A stretch of 64,000 nt of DNA from Hymenobacter oligotrophus. GTDB lineage: Bacteria; Bacteroidota; Bacteroidia; Cytophagales; Hymenobacteraceae. Position numbers and translations under genes: made by a program. The first letter of the stretch is position 1, and each line of letters starts with the position of its first letter. The notes under the pieces are model-generated. The model searched no databases and was not told the DNA's origin. It worked only from the letters and a program-made list of their open reading frames with translations. The DNA is taken from NCBI RefSeq assembly GCF_003574965.1, contig NZ_CP032317.1, forward strand, positions 2,356,001 to 2,420,000, written 5' to 3'. This document shows, piece by piece, positions 46,731 through 56,046 of the stretch.

Positions 46731-47303
46731 ATGACTACCTCGCGAAATACCCTCCGCCCTACCCTGTGGCTGCTGCCGTTGCTGTTGCTGCTGGCCGCTT
46801 TTGCAGCCCCCAAACTAAAGAAAGTGCAGGTGGCCAAGAACCTGACGGTGAGCGTGCCGGAAGACTTTCAGCCCCTGCCCGACGATGCCATTGCCTCGAA
46901 GTACCCGGCGGCGCGCAAGCCGTTGGCGGTGTTCAGCAACCCCGCTGGCCGCGTCGATTTCAGCATTGCTAACAAGCAAACCACCTTTACCGACCGCGAC
47001 TACGCCCTGCTGCTGAAGGTGTACGAATCGAACCTGAAGCGCACTTACACCAAGGTCGATTTCATCAGCAAGGATATCCGCACCGTGAACAAGCGCGATT
47101 TTGTGGTGCTCGAGTTTGTTTCGACGCTGACCGACAACCGCCGCGGTCGCGAAATGATGGCTCCGCTGAAACGCTACCAGCTGATGCAGTACGCCATTTC
47201 CGGCGACCAGCTGTACGTTTTCCACTTCAACAGCCCCATTGAGGAGCAGAAACAGTACCAGCCTGTGGCGCAAGCCGTAATGCAGGGCATCGTATTGAAA
47301 TAA
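46731..47303 (+). CDS. Exported protein of unknown function
   Basis: 190 residues from ATG 46731; another Met four codons earlier (46719) is possible. Signal anchor or signal peptide (LWLLPLLLLLAAFAAP), then a mature domain beginning KKVQVAKNLTVSVPEDFQPLPDD, with LLKVYESNLKRTYTKVDFISKDI and YAISGDQLYVFHFNSPIEEQ. The pattern resembles lipoprotein-like proteins that share a DUF1795/PsbP-type fold, but I am not sure. It lies 176 bp before the ABC ATPase on the same strand, with a terminator in between, so it is not in that operon. Confidence 0.65.
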   Translation: MTTSRNTLRPTLWLLPLLLLLAAFAAPKLKKVQVAKNLTVSVPEDFQPLPDDAIASKYPAARKPLAVFSNPAGRVDFSIANKQTTFTDRDYALLLKVYESNLKRTYTKVDFISKDIRTVNKRDFVVLEFVSTLTDNRRGREMMAPLKRYQLMQYAISGDQLYVFHFNSPIEEQKQYQPVAQAVMQGIVLK

Positions 47304-47359
47304 AAAGGCCGAAGCGGCCGGCTGCATAGGCAACGAAGGCGGCCAATTACGCATCTTGC

Positions 47360-47393
47360 GCCCGGTGGGTTTTACCCACCGGGCTTTTTTTTG
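47360..47393 (+). terminator. Terminator after 46731-47303
   Basis: 11-bp stem (47360-47370 / 47374-47384) with a TTT loop and a long T-run to 47392. Confidence 0.9.
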
Positions 47394-47478
47394 CCTGCGG
47401 CTGTAATGCACACGGCCCCACGCCGATATATTATCCGCAGGCTACGCTTGCTTTCCACACCCTAACCCTATAAGTCAG

Positions 47479-48378
47479 ATGGAACTGGTCATCGAACACC
47501 TTTCCAAAACGTACCCCAACGGCACCAAAGCCCTCAACGATGTTTCGCTGCGCATCGAGCCGGGCATGTTTGGCCTGCTCGGCCCCAACGGCGCGGGCAA
47601 ATCGTCGCTGATGCGCACGATTTCGACCTTGCAGGAAGCCGATTCGGGCACCATCAGCCTGGGCGACATCGATGTGCTGCACCAGCCGGAGCGCGTGCGC
47701 CAGGTGCTGGGCTACTTGCCGCAGGAGTTTGGGGTGTACCCGAAAGTAACGGCCGCCGAGCTGCTCGAGCACTTTGCCGTGCTCAAGGGCATCAGCAACA
47801 AAAGCGAGCGGCGGCAGGTGGTGGATGCCTTGCTGCACCAAACCAACCTCTACAACGTGCGCAACAAAAACCTGGGCGGCTACTCGGGCGGCATGAAGCA
47901 GCGCTTCGGCATTGCGCAGGCGCTGCTGGGCAACCCTAGGTTGATTATTGTGGACGAGCCCACGGCCGGCCTCGACCCCACCGAGCGCAACCGCTTTCAT
48001 AACCTGCTGGCCGAAATCGGCGAAGACCGCATCGTGATTCTGAGCACGCACATCGTGTCCGACGTGTCGGACTTATGCCGCCAGTTTGCCATCATCAACA
48101 AAGGCCAGGTGCTGTACACCGGCGACCCGCTGCAGGCCATCGAAGAAATGCGCGGCCAAATCTGGCGTCGCCTCATCCGCAAGGAGGAGCTCAGCAGCTA
48201 CCAGGAGCAGTTCGCGGTGATTTCGTCGCGGTTGTTTGCGGGCCAAACCATCATTCACGTGCACAGCGTGGCGCAGCCCGGCAACGGCTTCGAGGGCGTG
48301 GAGCCCACGCTCGAAGACGTGTACTTCGCGCGCATTCATGCGGCCGAGCAAGTAGCGGTCAAATCGGTAGTAGCCTAA
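47479..48378 (+). CDS. ABC transporter ATP-binding protein
   Basis: 299 residues. Walker A GPNGAGKS at 35-42, Q-loop in YLPQEFGVYP, signature YSGGMKQR around residue 135, Walker B LIIVDEPTAGLDP, H-loop in ILSTHIVSD. The C-terminal 80 residues are an accessory domain. It pairs with the permease/peptidase that follows after a 114-bp gap filled by a palindromic repeat. Subfamily resembles export-type (CcmA/NatA-like) ATPases. Inner face of the cytoplasmic membrane; the substrate is unknown. Confidence 0.93.
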   Translation: MELVIEHLSKTYPNGTKALNDVSLRIEPGMFGLLGPNGAGKSSLMRTISTLQEADSGTISLGDIDVLHQPERVRQVLGYLPQEFGVYPKVTAAELLEHFAVLKGISNKSERRQVVDALLHQTNLYNVRNKNLGGYSGGMKQRFGIAQALLGNPRLIIVDEPTAGLDPTERNRFHNLLAEIGEDRIVILSTHIVSDVSDLCRQFAIINKGQVLYTGDPLQAIEEMRGQIWRRLIRKEELSSYQEQFAVISSRLFAGQTIIHVHSVAQPGNGFEGVEPTLEDVYFARIHAAEQVAVKSVVA

Positions 48379-48384
48379 TCAAGC

Positions 48385-48477
48385 ACGTCATGCTGAGCTT
48401 GCCGAAGCCTCTTTACCGCTTCGTGAGATAGTAGAATACTATCGGTAGAGATGCTTCGGCAGGGCTCAGCATGACGC
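48385..48477. repeat. Palindromic repeat with shared core, copy 2
   Basis: Imperfect inverted repeat between the ATPase and permease genes; its core with ATAGTAGAATACTATC matches copy 1 at 46461-46576. No T-run, so transcription into the permease gene is probably not stopped. Confidence 0.75.
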
Positions 48478-48492
48478 CCAAAACTGGTTGTC

Positions 48493-51400
48493 ATGTTCCT
48501 GGAAATATTCCTCTTTGAGCTACGCTACCGGCTGAAACGGCCGGCTACGTACATTTATTTCGCCCTCATGTTCCTGATGGCCTTCCTGCTGATGCTCGCC
48601 CTAGGCGGGCTGTTCGGCGGGGGCATTGTGGTGGGCGACGCCGCCGGCGGCAAGGTGCTGGCCAACTCGCCGTACCAGATTAACTGGCTGCTTACGGCCA
48701 TCAGCATGTTTGGCGTGTTCGTTACGTCGGCCATCATGGGCACGCCCGTGTTCCGCGACTTCGAGCACCGCACGCACTCGCTCTATTACACGGCGCCCAT
48801 CAGCAAGCTGGGCTACCTGGGCGGCCGCTTTTTAGGCTCGTTTGTGGTGCTGCTGCTGGTGTTTGCCGGCGCGGGCCTAGGTGCCTGGCTGGCCACGTAC
48901 TGGCCCGGCCTCGATGAGGCCAAAATCGGCCCGAACCGCGCGGCCGCTTACCTGCAGCCCTACCTCACCATCATCATCCCGAACCTGCTGTTTACGGGGG
49001 CCATCTTCTTCACGGGGGCTACTCTTACGCGTTCAGCTTTGGCGGTATACCTAGGCGGTATCGGGTTCTTTGTCCTGTACTCCATCAGCCAAACCCTGCA
49101 GCAAGACATCGACAACGACACGCTGCAAAACCTGCTCGACCCCATGGGCGGCGGCGCCGTGTACCTCACGCAACGGTACTGGACAGTGGCCGAACGCAAC
49201 GCCATGCTGATGCCCTGGAGCGACTATTTGGTGCAAAACCGCCTGTTGTGGGGCGCCGTTACGCTGCTCACGCTGGCCGTGTGCTACTTCGTGTTCCGCT
49301 TCTCGTTTGCCAACGCTTCGGCCTCCGGCCCGCGCCCCAAAGCCGGCGCCCTAGGTGTAGCCGATGCTCCTAAGGGCCTGCAGCTGCCGCGCGTTACGCC
49401 GCGCTTCACGGCGGGGCTGGCGTGGGCGCAGTTTGGGCGTTTGCTGCGGCTCGAGTTCCTCAGCACGGTGCGCAGCGTGTACTTCATGGGCATTGCCGGC
49501 GCTGGCGTGCTGTTCCTTGTCATAGCCGGTATGCAGGTGGGCCAAATGTTCGGTACCAACACCTACCCCGTTACGCCGGTGGTGGTGCAGGTACTGGGCG
49601 GCTCGTTCACGCTGTTCATCCTCATTATCATTACGTTCTACTCGGGCGAGCTGGTATGGCGCGAGCGGGATTCACAGATTCACCAGATCTACGATGCCAT
49701 GCCCATGCCGGGCTGGGTGCCATTTTCGGCCAAGCTCGGGGCGCTGATGCTTATTCAGGTGGTGCTGCTGACGGTGGTGCTGGTGTGCGGCGTGCTGTTG
49801 CAAACCTTCAAAGGCTACTTCAACTACGAAATTGACGTGTACCTGAAGGAGCTGTTCGGCTTCCAGTTGCTCGATTTCTGGATTATGTGCGTGCTGGCCA
49901 TGCTGGTGCAGGTGCTTTGCAACAACAAGTACATGGGGCATTTCATCATGATCCTGTACTACGCCTTTAACCTCTTCAAAGGGCAGCTGGGCTTGGAGCA
50001 CAACCTGTACTCCTTTAACTCCGACCCCGGCGTACGGTACTCAGCCATGAATGGCTACGGGCATTTTGTGTGGCCGTACTTTGCCTTTAAGCTGTACTGG
50101 GGGGCGTTTGCGGTGCTGCTGGCCTTGGCCTCGTCGCTGCTGTGGCCGCGCGGCACCGAAACCCGCTTTTCGTGGCGGTGGGCGCAGGCGCGCTCCTCCA
50201 TGTCGCCGGCTTTGCGCGGGGTGGCCGGGGTGGCCTTGCTGGCGTTCGTGGGCCTAGGTGCCTACATCTTCTACAACACCAACGTACTGAACGAGTACCG
50301 CACCTCCGACGAGACCGAGGAGCTGCAGGCCCAGTACGAGCGGGAGTTCAAACGCTTCGAGAAGCGCCCGCAGCCGCGCATTACGGCCGTCAACATCGAG
50401 GCGGATATTTACCCGGCCGAGCGCGATGTGCGCTTTAAGGGCACGTACTGGCTGCGCAACCGCGACAAAGTGGCCATCGACTCGGTGCACCTGCTCAGCT
50501 CGGCCGACGCCGAAGTGAAGCGCCTGGAGCTGGCCCGCCCGGCCAAAGAAGTACTCAACAAAAAAGTTGGGGAAGTGGTGTACCGCATTGTGCGCCTGCA
50601 GCAGCCCTTGCAGCCCGGCGACTCGCTGCAGCTGCATTTCGACCTAGGCTACACCAACCCGGGCTTCCGCAACCGCGGCTCCAACACCAACATGGTGTAC
50701 AACGGCACCTTCGTGAGCTCGGAGCTGCTGCCCCACATCGGCTACCAAGACGGCGCCGAGCTCGGCGACGACGACCTGCGCAAAGACCAGGGCCTGCAAC
50801 CCAAGCCGCGCATGGCCTCGGTGCACGACTCGGCAGCGCGCATGAACACCTACATCAGCAACGAGGCCGACTGGATTCGGTTTGAGACGACCGTCAGCAC
50901 CTCGCCCGACCAGATTGCCATTGCCCCGGGTTACTTGCAGAAGGAATGGACCAAGGACGGCCGCCGCTACTTCCACTACAAAATGGATGCGCCCATCCTC
51001 AACTTTTACTCGTTCCTGTCGGCGCGCTACGCCGTGTACAAGGGCAAGTGGAAGGACATTCCGATTGAGATTTACTACCAGCCCGGCCACGAGTACAATC
51101 TGAAGCGCATGGTGAAGGGCGTGCAGAAGGGCCTGGAGTACTACACCGCCAACTTCGGCCCGTACCAGCACCGGCAGGTGCGTATTCTGGAGTTTCCGGG
51201 GTACAACTCGTTCGCGCAGTCGTTCCCGAACACCATTCCGTTCTCGGAGAGCATTGGCTTTGTGGCCCACGTCGACTCGACCGACCCCAAGGACATCGAC
51301 TACCCGCTGTACGTAACGGCCCACGAGGTGGCGCACCAGTGGTTTGCCCACCAAATTATCGGCGGCAACGTGCAGGGCGGTACGCTCATGTCGGAAACGC

Positions 51401-52122
51401 TAAGCCAGTACAGCGCCCTGATGGTGATGAAGCACATCTACGGCGAGGAGAAGATGAAGAAGTTCTTGAAGTACGAGCTGAACTCGTACCTCACGGGCCG
51501 CACCATGGAGCGCAAAAAGGAAGTGCCGCTGTACTTGGTTGAAAACCAACCCTACATCCATTACCGCAAAGGCTCGGTGGTGATGTACGCCTTGCAGGAC
51601 TACCTGGGCGAGAAGGCCGTAAACGCCGCCATTAAGGAGTACCGCGACAAGGTGGCATTCCAACGCGCGCCGTTCACGACTTCGGTGGAGTTCCTGGGGT
51701 ACATCCGCAAGCACACGCCTGATTCGCTGCAGTACCTGGTTACCGACCTGTTTGAGCGCATTACGCTGTACGAAAACAAGGTCGATTCGGCCTCATACCG
51801 CAAGCTGCCCAACGGGCAGTACCGCGTGCAGTTCACCGTGAACACCAAGAAGCTGTACGCCGACTCGCTGGGCAACGAAACGCCCGACCTGAAAGCGCGC
51901 GACTTTATTGATGTGGGCGTAATTACCCGCAAAAAAGCCAAAGACGGCAGCTACCAGGACGTGCCCATGCTGCTCGAAAAGCGCCGCCTAGTGCCGGGCC
52001 TCAACCGCCTGGAGTTCACGGTGCCGCAGAAACCCGACCGCGTCGGCATCGACCCCTTCAACAAGCTCGTCGACCGCAACCCCGACGACAACGTGAAAGC
52101 GCCGGAAGAGAAGAAGGTTTAG
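48493..52122 (+). CDS. ABC permease fused to M1-family aminopeptidase
   Basis: 1209 residues. The first half holds two permease-type blocks of about six helices each (about 1-270 and 310-560), separated by a soluble linker (ASGPRPKAGALGVADAPK), plus a last helix near 580. The second half (about 640-1200) is a periplasmic M1 peptidase: H944-E-V-A-H948 with the third ligand E968 in SETLSQYSALM, a spacing of 19 residues instead of the classic 18. It works with the ATPase encoded just upstream. Bacteroidota ABC permease/M1 fusions are known as a family, but their substrate is not. Coupling of export and peptide trimming is inference. Confidence 0.9.
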   Translation: MFLEIFLFELRYRLKRPATYIYFALMFLMAFLLMLALGGLFGGGIVVGDAAGGKVLANSPYQINWLLTAISMFGVFVTSAIMGTPVFRDFEHRTHSLYYTAPISKLGYLGGRFLGSFVVLLLVFAGAGLGAWLATYWPGLDEAKIGPNRAAAYLQPYLTIIIPNLLFTGAIFFTGATLTRSALAVYLGGIGFFVLYSISQTLQQDIDNDTLQNLLDPMGGGAVYLTQRYWTVAERNAMLMPWSDYLVQNRLLWGAVTLLTLAVCYFVFRFSFANASASGPRPKAGALGVADAPKGLQLPRVTPRFTAGLAWAQFGRLLRLEFLSTVRSVYFMGIAGAGVLFLVIAGMQVGQMFGTNTYPVTPVVVQVLGGSFTLFILIIITFYSGELVWRERDSQIHQIYDAMPMPGWVPFSAKLGALMLIQVVLLTVVLVCGVLLQTFKGYFNYEIDVYLKELFGFQLLDFWIMCVLAMLVQVLCNNKYMGHFIMILYYAFNLFKGQLGLEHNLYSFNSDPGVRYSAMNGYGHFVWPYFAFKLYWGAFAVLLALASSLLWPRGTETRFSWRWAQARSSMSPALRGVAGVALLAFVGLGAYIFYNTNVLNEYRTSDETEELQAQYEREFKRFEKRPQPRITAVNIEADIYPAERDVRFKGTYWLRNRDKVAIDSVHLLSSADAEVKRLELARPAKEVLNKKVGEVVYRIVRLQQPLQPGDSLQLHFDLGYTNPGFRNRGSNTNMVYNGTFVSSELLPHIGYQDGAELGDDDLRKDQGLQPKPRMASVHDSAARMNTYISNEADWIRFETTVSTSPDQIAIAPGYLQKEWTKDGRRYFHYKMDAPILNFYSFLSARYAVYKGKWKDIPIEIYYQPGHEYNLKRMVKGVQKGLEYYTANFGPYQHRQVRILEFPGYNSFAQSFPNTIPFSESIGFVAHVDSTDPKDIDYPLYVTAHEVAHQWFAHQIIGGNVQGGTLMSETLSQYSALMVMKHIYGEEKMKKFLKYELNSYLTGRTMERKKEVPLYLVENQPYIHYRKGSVVMYALQDYLGEKAVNAAIKEYRDKVAFQRAPFTTSVEFLGYIRKHTPDSLQYLVTDLFERITLYENKVDSASYRKLPNGQYRVQFTVNTKKLYADSLGNETPDLKARDFIDVGVITRKKAKDGSYQDVPMLLEKRRLVPGLNRLEFTVPQKPDRVGIDPFNKLVDRNPDDNVKAPEEKKV

Positions 52123-52137
52123 CGGCCTGACCGAGTT

Positions 52138-52238
52138 GTAGCGCGGACTTTGTAGTCCGCGTCCACAGATAGTATTCTCAATCGTTATTCGTTTCAGAAA
52201 TTACTACCTGCGGACGCGGACTACAAAGTCCGCGCTAC
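52138..52238. repeat. Palindromic repeat with 27-bp perfect arms
   Basis: Arms 52138-52164 / 52212-52238 are perfect inverted copies with a 47-nt spacer. Diverged copies of the same arms lie inside the 15151-15462 element (15239-15282, 15337-15364). The last three bases of the right arm are the TAC that starts the tadA -7 box. Confidence 0.8.
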
Positions 52239-52243
52239 TTTTG
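52236..52243 (+). promoter_or_regulatory. -7 box TACTTTTG of tadA
   Basis: Exact TAnnTTTG. Transcription would start within a few bases of the ATG at 52250, giving a leaderless or nearly leaderless mRNA. The box straddles the end of the repeat. Confidence 0.5.
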
Positions 52244-52249
52244 CCGCCC

Positions 52250-52699
52250 ATGCGAGTGCTACCCCACGACGAACGCCTGATGCGCCAAGCCCTACGCGAA
52301 GCCGAGCTGGCTTTTGCCCAAGGCGAAATCCCGATTGGCGCGGTAGTGGCGCACAACAGCACCGGCCAGATCATCGGCCGCGGGCACAACCAAACCGAGC
52401 AGCTGCGCGACGTAACCGCCCACGCCGAGATGCTGGCCCTTACCGCCGCCGCCAACCACCTAGGCAACAAATACCTGCACGATTGCACCTTGTACGTAAC
52501 CGTGGAGCCCTGCGTAATGTGCGCCGGCGCCACGGCTTGGGCGCAAGTACCGCGCGTGGTGTATGGCACCCCCGAGCCCAAGGTTGGCTACTCGCGCCAC
52601 GGGCAACTGCTGCACCCTAGGTGCCAAGTGCTTACGGGCGTACTGGCCACCGAATGTGCAGCTTTAATGCAGCGCTTCTTTGCCGACAAGCGGAAATAG
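52250..52699 (+). CDS. tadA: tRNA adenosine deaminase-type nucleoside deaminase
   Basis: 149 residues. Zinc-deaminase fold: ligand H58 and proton-shuttle E60 in TAHAEMLAL, ligands C88 and C91 in EPCVMCAG. In bacteria this family converts A34 to inosine in tRNA-Arg(ACG); the presence of the RV(V)YG and C-terminal CAALMQRFF helix fits TadA rather than guanine deaminase, though that alternative is not excluded. ATG at 52250 chosen over a TTG three codons upstream that overlaps the -7 box. The 101-bp gap to the superoxide dismutase gene carries its own promoter. Confidence 0.85.
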   Translation: MRVLPHDERLMRQALREAELAFAQGEIPIGAVVAHNSTGQIIGRGHNQTEQLRDVTAHAEMLALTAAANHLGNKYLHDCTLYVTVEPCVMCAGATAWAQVPRVVYGTPEPKVGYSRHGQLLHPRCQVLTGVLATECAALMQRFFADKRK

Positions 52700-52708
52700 C
52701 TACTTTTG
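52679..52708 (+). promoter_or_regulatory. Promoter of the superoxide dismutase gene
   Basis: -33 TTTG (52679-52682) and exact -7 box TACTTTTG (52701-52708), 18 nt apart. The -33 element lies inside the last codons of tadA. Confidence 0.55.
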
Positions 52709-52800
52709 GCCGCCTCCGTACTAGCACGTAACCCGCGGCCGGTTTCGGCGGTTAATCACCGAAGTACCTCATCCTATCCATCCCAAAACCACACGACGCT

Positions 52801-53415
<615 letters not shown>

Positions 53416-53457
53416 CAAGCCCTAGCTCTACCAGCTACTTGGTGGGCAGGCCGCACC

Positions 53458-53491
53458 AAAAAGCCCCGTACGACACCGTGCGGGGCTTTTT
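53458..53491 (+). terminator. Terminator after superoxide dismutase gene
   Basis: 11-bp stem (53458-53468 / 53481-53491) with A-run and T-run flanks, 43 bp after the stop. Confidence 0.85.
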
Positions 53492-53590
53492 GTTGGTACT
53501 TGGGGCAGCGCACTTCCGCCATCTGCCACGGCAGAAAACTTGTATCTTTATGGACTTAATCATTCCCTACCCTCTCCCAACTGCACTCGC

Positions 53591-54877
53591 ATGAGTACTA
53601 AGCTGCGCCTTATTATCCTCAGCTTTCTACAGTTTTTTATCTGGGGCTCGTGGCTGATCACCATCGGGGCGTATTGGTTTCAAACCATGAAATGGTCGGG
53701 GGCCCAGTTCGGCGCCATCTTCTCGACCATGGGCATCGCGTCTATCTTCATGCCCTCGCTCATGGGCATTGTGGCCGATAAGTACGTGAATGCCGAAAAG
53801 CTGTACGGCCTGCTGCACATTTTGGGCGGGGTGGTACTGTGCACCGTGCCGCTCGTCGACGACCCGGGCCTGATGTTTTGGGTGATGCTGTTGAACATGA
53901 TCTTCTACATGCCCACGCTGGCCTTGTCGATTGCCGTGTCGTACTCCATTCTAAAGCGCGACGGCCTTGATGTGGTGAAGGATTACCCGCCCATTCGGGT
54001 TTGGGGCACCATCGGCTTTATTGCCGCCATGTGGACGGTGAGCCTGCTGGGCCTCGAAAAATCGGCCAGCCAGTTTTACGTAGCGGCCGGCGCGGCCATC
54101 CTGCTGGGCTTGTATTCGTTTACGCTGCCTGCTTGCCCGCCCACGGCCAAAGACACGCCCAGCCGCTCCCTCGTGGATGTGCTGGGCCTGAAGTCGTTTA
54201 CCTTGCTGCGCGACTCTAAGATGCTCACCTTCTTCATCTTCTCGCTGTTGCTGGGGGCCGCTTTGCAGCTCACCAACGCCTACGGCGACACCTTCCTGCA
54301 CGACTTCGACAAAGTACCCGAGTACCAGGACACGTTTGCGGTGAAATACCCGGCCATGATCATGTCCATCTCGCAAATTTCCGAGACGCTGTTCATCCTG
54401 GCCATTCCGTTTTTCCTGCGCCGCTTCGGCATCAAACAGGTAATGCTGTTCAGCATGATTGCCTGGGTACTGCGCTTTGGCCTGCTGGCTTACGGCACCC
54501 CCGATAGCCCCGGCATCTGGCTGATTGTTCTCTCGTGCATCGTGTACGGCATGGCCTTCGACTTCTTCAACATCTCCGGTTCGTTGTTCGTCGAAACGCA
54601 AACGGCGCCTTCCATTCGGGCCAGCGCGCAGGGCTTGTTTATGATGATGACCAACGGCTTCGGTGCCGTGCTCGGCAGCTCGGTAAGCGGCATCGTGATT
54701 GAGAAGTACTTCACCTACGCCGACCAAAGCAAGGACTGGCCCGGCATCTGGACGGCTTTTGCCTTGTACGCCCTCGTTATTGCCGTGCTGTTCTTGTTCC
54801 TCTTCAAGCACAAGCACAACCCGCAGGAGGTGCCCGACGCCGATACCCACGCCGCCGAACCGGTGCTCTCGGCCTAG
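53591..54877 (+). CDS. Nucleoside permease, NupG-type MFS transporter
   Basis: 428 residues with 12 predicted helices; takes up nucleosides with protons across the inner membrane. N-terminal signature LIILSFLQFFIWGSWLITIGAYW and the helix-2 GAIFSTMGIASIFMPSLMGIVADKY follow the nucleoside:H+ symporter family. Central cytoplasmic loop ACPPTAKDTPSRSLVD. Start at 53591 (MSTKLRL): the open frame from 53540 contains the candidate -7 box (TATCTTTA, 53543-53550). Its TAG stop is inside CCTAGG. Fits with tdk and ndk nearby for nucleoside salvage. Confidence 0.9.
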   Translation: MSTKLRLIILSFLQFFIWGSWLITIGAYWFQTMKWSGAQFGAIFSTMGIASIFMPSLMGIVADKYVNAEKLYGLLHILGGVVLCTVPLVDDPGLMFWVMLLNMIFYMPTLALSIAVSYSILKRDGLDVVKDYPPIRVWGTIGFIAAMWTVSLLGLEKSASQFYVAAGAAILLGLYSFTLPACPPTAKDTPSRSLVDVLGLKSFTLLRDSKMLTFFIFSLLLGAALQLTNAYGDTFLHDFDKVPEYQDTFAVKYPAMIMSISQISETLFILAIPFFLRRFGIKQVMLFSMIAWVLRFGLLAYGTPDSPGIWLIVLSCIVYGMAFDFFNISGSLFVETQTAPSIRASAQGLFMMMTNGFGAVLGSSVSGIVIEKYFTYADQSKDWPGIWTAFALYALVIAVLFLFLFKHKHNPQEVPDADTHAAEPVLSA

Positions 54878-54897
54878 GTAACCTAGCCACGACACCT

Positions 54898-54966
54898 GCA
54901 AAGAGCCGCGCCGCTTGCAGCCCGGAAACACTTCGGGACTGCAAGCGGCGCGGCTCTTTGCTTTTT
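54898..54966 (+). terminator. Terminator with 23-bp perfect stem
   Basis: Arms 54898-54920 / 54939-54961, with extra pairing inside the loop and a T-run to 54966. Confidence 0.85.
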
Positions 54967-55157
54967 CTGCCATCCGCTTGCAGGCGAAGCTCCTATTGCT
55001 CTACTTTTCGGTAAAGCACCTAGGGCAACGTGCTTGTACAGCACCGCCCGACTACGGTTCCGTGCGCATCTACCAAGGGTTGCAACAAGGCAATTGGAGC
55101 TTCAAGCAAGCTCGTCAATACATAACCAGTATAAACCTGGCACAAAACCAGCATATA

Positions 55158-55192
55158 AAAAAGCCGCCCTGCGCACTGCAGAGCGGCTTTTT
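55158..55192 (-). terminator. Terminator of ndk
   Basis: 10-bp stem (55158-55167 / 55183-55192) with A-run on the left that reads as T-run on the minus strand. Confidence 0.75.
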
Positions 55193-55214
55193 AACTTAAA
55201 TAGCTGAGAGAAGC

Positions 55215-55634
55215 CTAGAAACGCTCGTCGGCGCCGAAGAAGAAACTGCCTTCGATTTCGGCGTTTTCGTCGGAGTCAGAACCGTGCACGGCGTTGGCCT
55301 CGATGCTCTTTGCGTACTTCTTGCGGATGGTGCCTTCGGCAGCTTGGGCGGGGTTGGTAGCACCAATCAGCTCGCGGAAAGCCGTTACGGCGTTGTCCTT
55401 CTCCAGAATTGCCGCTACGATGGGGCCCGACGACATGTATTTCACGAGGTCGTTGTAGAACGGACGCTCCTTGTGCACTTCGTAGAACTGGCCGGCGCGC
55501 TCCGGGGTGAGCAGCACTTTCTTCAGGGCTACGATGCGGAAGCCGCCTTTCTCGATGTCGGCGAGGATAGCACCCGTGTTGCCGTCTTGTACAGCGTCGG
55601 GCTTGATCATGGTAAAGGTGCGGTTCGTTGCCAT
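55215..55634 (-). CDS. ndk: Nucleoside diphosphate kinase
   Basis: 139 residues. Transfers gamma-phosphate between NTPs and NDPs by a phospho-His intermediate. N terminus [13 protein letters not shown], active-site His in [15 protein letters not shown], and the usual FREL(I)GATNPAQA loop are present. The 5-residue tail (GADERF) is typical for Bacteroidota. Cytoplasmic. Monocistronic on the minus strand, with an exact -7 box (minus, 55709-55716) upstream. Confidence 0.97.
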   Translation of the reverse strand: MATNRTFTMIKPDAVQDGNTGAILADIEKGGFRIVALKKVLLTPERAGQFYEVHKERPFYNDLVKYMSSGPIVAAILEKDNAVTAFRELIGATNPAQAAEGTIRKKYAKSIEANAVHGSDSDENAEIEGSFFFGADERF

Positions 55635-56046
55635 GTGGTCAGATGTTGAAATGAAAGACCAGCACCTAGGGTGCGCGGTCGGTTACAGAAACAATGGAAT
55701 TGCGGGCGCAAAAGTAGGAGTTAATGCGAAGACGTGGCACAGCCCGGCCGCAGTATCCGCCGCAAGCCGGCTTGTTTGGGAGGCACGGTGGCCCGCCGGC
55801 TGGTTTAATTTTGGCCCGCGCGCCTTGGTGGCGCCGCACAAAGTTGCCCCAACAAGGCCAGCCATACCGGCTGCTCCGGGCACCTAGGGCACTTTTGCCC
55901 CGTGGCGCGCCGCACTTGAGGCCCGGCCGCGAACCGAAAGACCGAGGCCGAATGTTGCAGGCCAGAACAACTTTGCGAATCATTCCCGAAATTTGCCCCT
56001 TGCACGGCCTGTAAGGGCCGCAAAGTCAGTCACCTATCAGCCGACA
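55635..56046. other. 412-bp intergenic region with divergent promoters
   Basis: Between ndk and the NrnA-like gene. It holds the ndk -7 box TACTTTTG (minus, 55709-55716), an exact TAATTTTG on the plus strand (55806-55813) and a weaker GAAATTTG (55988-55995) closer to the next gene. The short frames seen in both directions are GC-driven and look non-coding. Confidence 0.5.

Noticed and set aside
53951-54973. 340-codon minus-strand frame opposite the nucleoside permease
   Set aside because: Composition (Glu/His/Gln/Gly-rich) is that of an antisense shadow of a membrane protein; the plus strand has 12 helices.
55666-55983. Minus-strand 105-codon frame in the ndk upstream gap
   Set aside because: Arg/Pro/Cys-rich, overlaps promoter boxes, no helix or signal pattern; judged non-coding.
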